Assembly (NCBI GenBank): GCA_934130375.1
Contig: CAKOXW010000002.1
Location: 212,887 to 276,886 of the forward strand
DNA from: an uncultured Bacilli bacterium
Lineage (GTDB): Bacteria > Bacillota_I > Bacilli_A > RF39 > UBA660
Reading direction: 5' to 3'
Length of the DNA: 64,000 nt
Made by a program: the position numbers and the translations under genes
In this document: positions 57,890 through 64,000 of the stretch, one piece after another
Layout of the letters: every line of letters starts with the position of its first letter
How positions within the stretch are numbered: position 1 is the first letter of the stretch
Notes under the pieces: model-generated
Database searches by the model: none
What the model was told of the DNA's origin: nothing
Seen by the model: only the letters and a program-made list of their open reading frames with translations

Positions 57890-59153
57890 TAGTTTAGATT
57901 TATTTATAAGTGCATTATTAAGTTTAATATTTAGCATAGTTATAGTAGCAAAAGTTTTTGATAAGGAGATAATAAAAAACAAATATAAAGCATTAGGGAT
58001 TATTGTTGGATTTGCAATATGTGTTGCTTTAATTAATTATTATGATAGGGATAAGTTTAAAATCGTTTTAACATTACCATTTTTAATAACAAGTGTTAAA
58101 TATGTTTTTGATATTAAATTTGATAAAGCTCTAATTTATTCAGTTGTTTCGCTCGCATATCTATTTATTGGAGAATTACTAACAGGAATATTATTTTCAA
58201 TTTTGCCATTTGATTATAATTATATATTTTATAATATAATCGGAAAAACTATTGGTTCAATTATTGTATTTTTGTTTACTATTCCAGTTATGTATATTAG
58301 GCCTATAAAAGTGTTTGTTAATAATTTATCAGTAAAGTATGAAAATCTTTCCATTTTAATATTTTTGGTTATAGGTGTTGGCTCATTTTGGTATATGAAT
58401 TCACATGCAATTAATAATTCATTTGAATTTATAATTAATTTATTTGTTCTATTTTTATTCTTTTTAATGGTTATTCTTTATTTTAAAGAAAATATGAAAT
58501 CAAAAGAAATGTCTGATAAATATAATGAATTATTGTCTACTATTGATACTTTTGAGAAAGAATTAATTACAAAAAGGAAAATTATTCATGAATTTAAAAA
58601 TCAACTTATTGTAATTAATGGTTATGCAGATAATCCTGAAAAGTTAAAAGTATATTTATCTGAAATAATAAAAGATCAAAGAAATATTCCAAATAGTAAA
58701 TTGTTATTAAATGTAGAAAAATTGCCATCTGGTTTAAAAGGTTTAATTTATTACAAATTTTCAAACCTTGATAGTAATATAAATGTAAGTATTGATATTA
58801 AGAATAGTCTTAAGAAATATGAAAGTATTTCACCTAAACTTAATAAAGATTGTTTAAAGATATTAGGTGTTTTTATAGATAATGCGATTGAAGCAGTAAA
58901 AAATGAAAAAGAGAAATATATTAATTTAGAATTTATAAAGCAAAAAGAGCAAATCATTATAACTGTTAGAAATACATGTACTCCTCGTGTAAATATTAAA
59001 GATTTAACTAAGAATGGTTTTACAACAAAAGGAAAGAATCATGGATATGGTTTATCATTAGTATCTGATATTGTTAGAAAAGAGGATGCTTTAAATATTA
59101 AATTTGAATGTAATGATGATATTTTTTCAGCAACATTAGTAATTAGACTATAA
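57876..59153 (+). CDS. agrC: GHKL sensor histidine kinase (AgrC-like)
   Basis: Membrane kinase that senses the cyclic peptide made by AgrBD. 425 residues: six hydrophobic segments (about 8-200), then a coiled dimerisation helix. The phospho-His is His238 in KRKIIHEFKNQLIVINGYA. A GHKL ATPase domain with FIDNAIEAVKNEKE and GFTTKGKNHGYGLSLV follows. In order agrA-agrC rather than the staphylococcal agrC-agrA. Confidence 0.9.
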   Translation: MELSNSLDLFISALLSLIFSIVIVAKVFDKEIIKNKYKALGIIVGFAICVALINYYDRDKFKIVLTLPFLITSVKYVFDIKFDKALIYSVVSLAYLFIGELLTGILFSILPFDYNYIFYNIIGKTIGSIIVFLFTIPVMYIRPIKVFVNNLSVKYENLSILIFLVIGVGSFWYMNSHAINNSFEFIINLFVLFLFFLMVILYFKENMKSKEMSDKYNELLSTIDTFEKELITKRKIIHEFKNQLIVINGYADNPEKLKVYLSEIIKDQRNIPNSKLLLNVEKLPSGLKGLIYYKFSNLDSNINVSIDIKNSLKKYESISPKLNKDCLKILGVFIDNAIEAVKNEKEKYINLEFIKQKEQIIITVRNTCTPRVNIKDLTKNGFTTKGKNHGYGLSLVSDIVRKEDALNIKFECNDDIFSATLVIRL

Positions 59154-59186
59154 AAAAACAATTGTGTTTGTTTGCAATTGTTTTTT
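59153..59186. terminator. Bidirectional terminator between agrC and agrD
   Basis: AAAAAACAATTG and CAATTGTTTTTT flank a ten-base loop; T-tracts on both strands serve the convergent genes. Confidence 0.85.
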
Positions 59187-59197
59187 CTTGCTTTAAA

Positions 59198-59317
59198 TTA
59201 TTTAATCATACTTGCTGGCATTTGTGGTTCATCAAAAAATATTAATGCACAAGTGTTTTCACTGCTTTTAGCGCTTGCTAAAGCAGCATTGTTAACTATT
59301 TTACTTACTAAGTTCAT
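59198..59317 (-). CDS. agrD: Autoinducing peptide precursor AgrD
   Basis: A 39-residue prepeptide. The amphipathic leader MNLVSKIVNNAALASAKSSE is followed by the core NTCALIFF with Cys23 and the acidic tail DEPQMP at 29-34. The tail corresponds to DEPEVP of staphylococcal AgrD. AgrB would cleave before Asp29 and form a thiolactone on Cys23. The ATG at 59317 is ten bases after AAAGGAG. It lies 36 bases downstream of agrB on the same strand. Confidence 0.9.
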   Translation of the reverse strand: MNLVSKIVNNAALASAKSSENTCALIFFDEPQMPASMIK

Positions 59318-59352
59318 TTAAACATATCTCCTTTCTTTATATATTTCTGTTA

Positions 59353-59955
59353 TTACAGACCTTTTTGATATGCCTTATAATTATTGTAAGGCATTTTGAA
59401 TAATTTATATGTAATTGGAATTATTGCTGTTGATTGAATTAATAATGCTAAATAAATTAAATTACATATATAATTGTCATTAATAAGTATTGTTAAAAAT
59501 ATATATGATATTGTAACAATAATTGATGTATATTTTAATTTTTTTCTATGCTTAGTATTTATTATTGGCCTTTTATGTGTATCTGCAGGTGCATATATAA
59601 TCATAGATGTAAGTGCATATATAGATATTGTAATTCGTAATATAATAGATAAATTAAAATTAATTATCAATTTTGGTAATAAAACGAAACAAAATATACT
59701 TGATACATAGCAATGCCAACTCTTTTTAGCGTGAATTCCATATGAGTAATTCCGTAAAGGTGTTGAAAATATCATCAGGATTATTGTTTCTTTAAGCATT
59801 CCTAAAAGGTAAGAAACTAGTAATATTACAAATATTTTAGTAATACTTAAATAAATTATTTCTAAACCATATCTTATTCTTTCATACATTATATCGTTGT
59901 AAGAATAATTTTTTTTGATTAGTGAAATTGATTTATTTACAAATAATTCTTTCAT
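59353..59955 (-). CDS. agrB: Accessory gene regulator protein B (AgrB peptidase)
   Basis: Membrane cysteine peptidase that cleaves and cyclises AgrD. The ATG at 59955 follows GGAGG (200 residues). The catalytic pair His75 and Cys82 lies in PLRNYSYGIHAKKSWHCYV with the same seven-residue spacing as S. aureus (77 and 84). Four to six hydrophobic segments follow. agrBD is convergent to agrAC. Confidence 0.95.
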   Translation of the reverse strand: MKELFVNKSISLIKKNYSYNDIMYERIRYGLEIIYLSITKIFVILLVSYLLGMLKETIILMIFSTPLRNYSYGIHAKKSWHCYVSSIFCFVLLPKLIINFNLSIILRITISIYALTSMIIYAPADTHKRPIINTKHRKKLKYTSIIVTISYIFLTILINDNYICNLIYLALLIQSTAIIPITYKLFKMPYNNYKAYQKGL

Positions 59956-60070
59956 ATTTCCTCCAACCACTTATAGTATACTTCATATAAAGTATTATTT
60001 ATTTTATATGTAATATAAAGTATTTTGCTTACAAAAATCGACAAAAAATGACAAAATTAAGATTGACTTT

Positions 60071-60103
60071 TCCGTTTATGTAAAAAAATCGACCACTTAT
60101 GTA
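60071..60103. promoter_or_regulatory. Candidate AgrA (LytTR) operator
   Basis: Direct repeats CCGTTTATGTA (60072-60082) and CCACTTATGTA (60093-60103) are 21 bp apart, the spacing typical of LytTR sites. TCCGTTTAT fits the recalled consensus [TA][AC][CA]GTTN[AG][TG]. Another repeat pair, AAAAATCGAC, is at 60033-60042 and 60084-60093, and ATATAAAGTATT occurs at 59985-59996 and 60013-60024. It lies between divergent agrB and the cold-shock gene, about 40-75 bases upstream of the predicted csp start. Confidence 0.4.
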
Positions 60104-60132
60104 TATTTTAATTATTTAAAATAAAAAGGTGT

Positions 60133-60138
60133 TATTAT
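60133..60138 (+). promoter_or_regulatory. -10 of the cold-shock gene
   Basis: TATTAT with no -35 match, which would fit an activator-dependent promoter. The leader would be about 90 nt, long as in many cspA messages. Confidence 0.4.
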
Positions 60139-60235
60139 AAACATGTGCAAGATAAAAGAACCAATTTATTAAAGCACGTTATATATATTGCGCATATATA
60201 TAAAAAAGTATTTAAGTAGAAGGTGAGGTGCAGAA

Positions 60236-60448
60236 GTGAGAGGCAATGTAAAGTGGTTTAATAATGATAAAGGCTATGGATTTATCGAATATTTAGATGG
60301 TGAAGATATATTTGTTCACTATTCAGCAATCAAACAAAAAGGTTACAAATCCCTTAGCGAAGGTCAATTAGTTGAGTTTGAACTAGTAAGAACTCCAAAA
60401 GGTCTTCAGGCTATAAACGTTGTAACAGTCGAGAAATCCACTGTTTAA
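60236..60448 (+). CDS. Cold-shock-domain protein (CspA family)
   Basis: 70-residue single-strand nucleic-acid chaperone. The GTG start follows AAGGTGAGGTG. RNP1 is NDKGYGFIEY, RNP2 is DIFVHYSAI, and the start is RGNVKWFNN. It is divergent to agrBD and has its own terminator. Confidence 0.96.
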   Translation: MRGNVKWFNNDKGYGFIEYLDGEDIFVHYSAIKQKGYKSLSEGQLVEFELVRTPKGLQAINVVTVEKSTV

Positions 60449-60455
60449 ATACTTT

Positions 60456-60484
60456 AACCATTAGCTAAAGCTGATGGTTTTTTT
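60456..60484 (+). terminator. csp terminator
   Basis: AACCATTAGCT-AA-AGCTGATGGTT with T-tract. Confidence 0.9.
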
Positions 60485-60571
60485 AAAATTTAATAAGAAA
60501 AAAATGTCTAATTTTTAATTGTAAAGTCCATATTATTTAAATATATACTAATTTACTTATATAGTTAAAAA

Positions 60572-60580
60572 TGCTATAAT
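60572..60580 (+). promoter_or_regulatory. Extended -10 promoter of hpf
   Basis: TGCTATAAT, about 14 bases ahead of the ribosome site; -35 weak. Confidence 0.5.
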
Positions 60581-60599
60581 GAAGATAGGAGGTGTATAT

Positions 60600-61130
60600 A
60601 TGATATACAATATAAGAGGAGATAAAATATTAGTAACAGATGCAATTAAGGATTATATTACTGAAAAATTAGGTAGGTTAGACAAATATTTCAAAAATGA
60701 CAAATTAAATGTTAACGTACTTATTAAAGTTAAAGGATTTAATCAAACTATTGAGGTTACAATCCCAACACCAAATTTTACAATAAGAAACGAAGAATCT
60801 GCTGAAGATTTATATGCAGCAATAGATTTGGTAACTGATAAAATAGAAAGACAAATTAGAAAGAATAAAACAAAGATAAATAAAATAGAAAAGGATGCTG
60901 CTAAAAAGTTGAATTTAGTATTAGAAGAGATAAGTGATGAAATAGAAGAAAATGATAAAATTGTAAGAAGAAAAGAATTAAATACTAAACCAATGGATGA
61001 AGAAGAAGCTATGCTTCAAATGGAAATGTTAGGACATGATTTCTTTATATATAAAGATAGAGATACTAAGCAAATTTGTATTCTATATAAGAGAAAAGAT
61101 GGAAATTATGGTTTAATTGAAACTAAATAG
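60600..61130 (+). CDS. hpf: Long-form ribosome hibernation promoting factor
   Basis: Stalls and dimerises ribosomes (100S) in stationary phase. The ATG at 60600 (176 residues) follows AGGAGGTG. The N-terminal S30AE domain (about 1-100) has YNIRGDKILVTDAIKDYITE and EDLYAAIDLVTDKIERQIRK. The C-terminal dimerisation domain (about 120-176) has KPMDEEEAMLQMEMLGHDFF and ends YKRKDGNYGLIE. It precedes secA as in B. subtilis. Confidence 0.96.
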   Translation: MIYNIRGDKILVTDAIKDYITEKLGRLDKYFKNDKLNVNVLIKVKGFNQTIEVTIPTPNFTIRNEESAEDLYAAIDLVTDKIERQIRKNKTKINKIEKDAAKKLNLVLEEISDEIEENDKIVRRKELNTKPMDEEEAMLQMEMLGHDFFIYKDRDTKQICILYKRKDGNYGLIETK

Positions 61131-61161
61131 CATAAATACAATAAATAATTATTGAAATAAT

Positions 61162-61191
61162 AGTGAAATAGTTTAACTATTTCGCTTTTTT
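61162..61191 (+). terminator. hpf terminator
   Basis: AGTGAAATAG-TTTAA-CTATTTCGCT with a G-T pair, then seven Ts. Confidence 0.9.
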
Positions 61192-61264
61192 TGGTACAAT
61201 ATATGGTAGATATTTGAATAATTATCAAAAATAGACACGTTAAGGTGAAAGGAATGTGATTTAT

Positions 61265-63748
61265 ATGAATATATTAAAAAATCTATTTGACCATGAATAT
61301 AAAGAGTTAAAAAGATTTAAAGGTTTAGCTGATAAAATAGAAGCATTAAAAGATGATTATGCTAAACTTAGTGATGACGAATTAAAAGGCAAAACTGATG
61401 AATTTAAAAAGAGACTTGCTGATGGTGAAACTTTAGATGATATTTTGGTTGAGGCATTTGCAACAATCAGAGAAGCAGCAACTAGAACAATTGGACAAAC
61501 ACCTTTTTATGTACAATTAGTAGGTGGTATTGCAATACATTATGGAAATATTGCTGAAATGAAAACAGGTGAAGGTAAGACATTAACAACTATTTTGCCT
61601 GCATATTTAAATGCTCTTGATGGTAGAGGAGTGCATGTTATTACTGTAAATGAATATTTAACACAAAGAAATGCAGAATGGATGAGACAAGTTTTTGAAT
61701 TTCTTGGATTAACTGTAGGTATAAATTTAAGAGAATTAACACCATCTGAAAAGAAAAAAGAATATGAAAAGGATATTTTATATACTACAAATAATGAACT
61801 CGGATTTGATTATTTAAGAGATAATATGGTTGTAAAAAAAGAAAATAGAGTTCAAAGAGGATTAAATTATGCAATTCTAGATGAAGTTGACTCAATTTTA
61901 ATTGATGAAGCAAGAACTCCACTTATTATATCAGGTGGAAGAATGCAATCCAAAAATTTGTATGCTAGTTCTGATACATTTGTAAAAACTTTAACTAAAG
62001 AAAAAGATTATACAATAGATGCTAAAACTAAGTCTGTTAGTTTAACTGAGTCAGGTAGTGATAAGGCTTGTTCTTTCTTCAAATTAAATAATCTATATGA
62101 TATAGAAAATTCTGCTTTAGTGCATCATATTGACCAAGCATTAAAAGCAAATTATGGAATGACTATTGATGTTGATTATGTAGTTCAAAATGATGAAGTA
62201 GTAATTGTAGACCAATTTACAGGTAGATTAATGAAGGGAAGAGAATTTTCTGATGGACTTCACCAAGCAATTGAAGCAAAAGAAGGAGTTACAATTCAAG
62301 AAGAAACTAGGACTTTAGCAACAATTACTTTTCAAAATCTATTTAGAATGTATAATAAATTATCTGGTATGACAGGTACTGCAAAAACTGAAGAAGAGGA
62401 ATTTAGAAATATATATAATATGTATGTAATTGAAATTCCAACCAATAAAGAGGTTATAAGAGAAGATTTAACCGACTTAGTTTATGCAACAAAGCAAGCA
62501 AAATTTAATGCTATAGTTAATGAAATTGAAAGAAGACATAAATTAGGGCAACCAATATTAGTTGGTACTATTGCAATTGAAACAAGTGAACTTGTTAGTA
62601 GACTTCTTACAAGAAAAGGCATAAAACATGAAGTTTTAAATGCTAAAAACCATGCTAGAGAAGCAGAAATTATTGCAAATGCTGGTGAAAAAGGTTCTGT
62701 AACAATTGCTACAAATATGGCAGGTCGTGGTACAGATATTAAACTAGGTGAAGGTGTTAAAGAACTTGGAGGATTATGTGTTATTGGTACTGAAAGACAT
62801 GAATCTAGGCGTATTGATAATCAGTTAAGAGGCCGTGCTGGAAGACAAGGAGATCCTGGTGTTTCACAATTCTTTGTTTCCCTTGAAGATGATTTGATGG
62901 TAAGATTTGGTACCGATAGAATTAAGACATTGATGCAATCTGCGGGATTTGATGACCAAGCAATTAGAAGTAAAATATTTACTGGTTCAATAGAAAGTGC
63001 TCAAAAAAGGGTAGAAGGAAATAACTTTGATATTCGTAAACATTTATTACAATATGATAATGTTATGAATGAGCAAAGAGAAATTATTTATTCTAAAAGA
63101 AATGAGATACTTGACCAAGAGTCTATACACGAAAATGTTTTAGAGTCATTTAGAAAATATGTTTATAATGATGTATTTAAGTATTTAAATAGCGAAGACG
63201 ATAATAAATATAAAGATTTAGTTCCTCACGTAAATAAAGATATTCTAAGAAGTGGTAGAATTAGATTAGATGATATTGAAAATAAAGATATTAATGATAT
63301 AACAGATATTATTTGTGAGAAATTGAACAAAGAATACGAAAGCAAAATAAGTGAACTACCATGGGACATAGTTAATGAATTTGAGAAAGCTATATCTCTT
63401 AGAGTAATTGACCAAAACTGGATGAACCATATTAATGATATGGAACAATTAAAAGAAGGTGTTGGTTTACGTGGTTATGCAAACGAAGATCCATTACAAG
63501 CATATATAAAAGAAGGCTATGGAATATTTGACAATATGATGGATAAGATTTCATTAGAAACTAGTCAATATCTATTAAAAGCAGAAATCAGACAAAATAT
63601 TGAAAGAAAAGAAGTAGCAAAACCAATTATCAATAATAGAGAAGATGGCACTTTAAAAGGAGGAACTCACAAAAAAGAAAAGATAGGTAGAAATGATCCA
63701 TGTCCATGTGGTTCGGGAAAAAAATATAAGCAATGTTGTGGCAAATAG
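61265..63748 (+). CDS. secA: Protein translocase motor SecA
   Basis: ATPase that drives preproteins through SecYEG. I chose the ATG at 61265 (827 residues, MNILKNLFDHEYKELKRFKG), which aligns with SecA N-termini; a GTG at 61256 is possible. NBD1 has Walker A AEMKTGEGKTLTTILPA and DEVDSILIDEARTPL. The preprotein-binding domain and NBD2 (TIATNMAGRGTDIKLGEG, LRGRAGRQGDPG) follow. The C-terminal zinc SEC-C motif is GRNDPCPCGSGKKYKQCCG. Confidence 0.99.
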   Translation: MNILKNLFDHEYKELKRFKGLADKIEALKDDYAKLSDDELKGKTDEFKKRLADGETLDDILVEAFATIREAATRTIGQTPFYVQLVGGIAIHYGNIAEMKTGEGKTLTTILPAYLNALDGRGVHVITVNEYLTQRNAEWMRQVFEFLGLTVGINLRELTPSEKKKEYEKDILYTTNNELGFDYLRDNMVVKKENRVQRGLNYAILDEVDSILIDEARTPLIISGGRMQSKNLYASSDTFVKTLTKEKDYTIDAKTKSVSLTESGSDKACSFFKLNNLYDIENSALVHHIDQALKANYGMTIDVDYVVQNDEVVIVDQFTGRLMKGREFSDGLHQAIEAKEGVTIQEETRTLATITFQNLFRMYNKLSGMTGTAKTEEEEFRNIYNMYVIEIPTNKEVIREDLTDLVYATKQAKFNAIVNEIERRHKLGQPILVGTIAIETSELVSRLLTRKGIKHEVLNAKNHAREAEIIANAGEKGSVTIATNMAGRGTDIKLGEGVKELGGLCVIGTERHESRRIDNQLRGRAGRQGDPGVSQFFVSLEDDLMVRFGTDRIKTLMQSAGFDDQAIRSKIFTGSIESAQKRVEGNNFDIRKHLLQYDNVMNEQREIIYSKRNEILDQESIHENVLESFRKYVYNDVFKYLNSEDDNKYKDLVPHVNKDILRSGRIRLDDIENKDINDITDIICEKLNKEYESKISELPWDIVNEFEKAISLRVIDQNWMNHINDMEQLKEGVGLRGYANEDPLQAYIKEGYGIFDNMMDKISLETSQYLLKAEIRQNIERKEVAKPIINNREDGTLKGGTHKKEKIGRNDPCPCGSGKKYKQCCGK

Positions 63749-63970
63749 CCCATAAAATAAGGGCTTGTGAGATTTTGAAAAGTTCAAAAAAGTGCTAAAA
63801 ATAGCAAAATGTTTGCAATTTGTTTGCAAACAAAAAAATTTGAAAACAAAATCGTCGAAAAGCCTTGTAAAATAAGGAAATCTCTATGCAAACATTTTTG
63901 TAAATAATATAAAGTTGGCATTTGTGCCAACTTTTTCATTTACTCAATTGTAAATGGAGGAGAGATTATT
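63749..63970 (+). other. Structured region after secA
   Basis: About 220 bases without a convincing gene. An imperfect hairpin AGCCC...GGGCT (63747-63767) follows the secA stop. TGTTTGCAA is repeated directly (about 63810-63830). AAAGTTGGCA-TTTG-TGCCAACTTT plus T-tract (63912-63936) is a strong terminator. The terminator is 145 bases past secA, so a small RNA or long 3' UTR is possible. Confidence 0.4.
63912..63936 (+). terminator. Strong terminator before the last gene
   Basis: AAAGTTGGCA and TGCCAACTTT around TTTG, then TTC. No promoter is obvious between it and the gene at 63971. Confidence 0.85.
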
Positions 63971-64000
63971 ATGGCTGATGTAACAGTTCAAAAAAGAGGA
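63971..64000 (+). CDS. Start of an unidentified protein (cut by window edge)
   Basis: An ATG after ATGGAGGAG with ten codons visible (MADVTVQKRG). In B. subtilis prfB follows secA, but this start does not look like prfB. Too short to identify. Confidence 0.5.
   Translation, partial: MADVTVQKRG

Noticed and set aside
59474..59710. Plus-strand frame opposite agrB
   Set aside because: AgrB catalytic motif on the minus strand is clear; no support for the antisense frame.
63749..63940. tmRNA or RNase P RNA
   Set aside because: No tRNA-like end, tag frame or conserved P4 motifs could be seen.
63749..64000. prfB with programmed frameshift after secA
   Set aside because: No RF2-like N-terminus or CTTTGA slip site is present and the visible start MADVTVQKRG does not fit.

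Overview
The window is the chromosomal replication-origin region of a very AT-rich, low-GC Gram-positive bacterium of the Bacilli type. Gene content and order follow the Bacillus subtilis origin region closely, but many genes in between are missing. The standard genetic code applies: tryptophan is TGG and TGA ends genes such as rsmG and yabP. The many sporulation genes (sigH, yabP, yabQ, spoVG, yabG, spoVT, bofA, spoIIR, spoIID, spoIIQ) point to an endospore former or a recent descendant of one. A compact, uncultivated gut lineage of Bacilli is my best guess; the sequence alone does not fix the taxon.

Layout. Positions 1-31415 are all on the minus strand. Reading away from the origin they hold rpmH-rnpA-yidC-jag, mnmE-recF, gyrB-gyrA, a repeat array, the SRP RNA gene, tadA, dnaX-ybaB-recR-bofA-holB-ricT-trmN-rsmI-pth-mfd, spoVT, metG behind a T-box, tatD, a 3D-domain protein, rsmA, yabG-veg, spoVG, yabP-yabQ-divIC, mrnC-rlmB-sigH, secE-nusG and rplK (cut by the window edge). 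The origin occupies about 31420-33270, with DnaA boxes on both sides of dnaA. From 31815 most genes are on the plus strand: dnaA, dnaN, mnmG-rsmG, a Noc/ParB-family gene, two pilin-like genes, (minus-strand PBP1), ywiB-argS-rpoE-prfA-prmC-spoIIR, two paralogous membrane proteins of unknown function, murA, an SGNH-like protein, rpmE, rpiB-ywzB-spoIID, spoIIQ-mbl, two tRNAs, an agr quorum-sensing locus, a cold-shock gene, hpf and secA. Most genes run away from the origin on both arms.

The most striking element is at 21140-22059. Seven parS sites (TGTTYCACGTGAAACA) alternate with six Noc-binding sites (ATTTCCCGGGAAAT, one with a mismatch), mostly in a tandem repeat of about 117 bp. The ParB-family gene at 37041 has three of the four residues I recall as setting Noc-type DNA specificity. 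It lacks the N-terminal membrane-targeting helix of Noc and carries a long Asn-rich linker. No parA is adjacent. This suggests an origin-proximal centromere where chromosome segregation and nucleoid occlusion signals are physically merged.

Other points: the gene order matches B. subtilis after one inversion spanning the origin (mnmE now abuts recF, dnaN abuts mnmG). YidC carries a Cys-rich extracytoplasmic insertion. The agr locus has a short AgrD with a predicted six-residue ring and a possible AgrA operator in front of the cold-shock gene. The SGNH-like protein lacks its catalytic motifs. All sites and structures were found by eye; no searches, alignments or folding programs were run.
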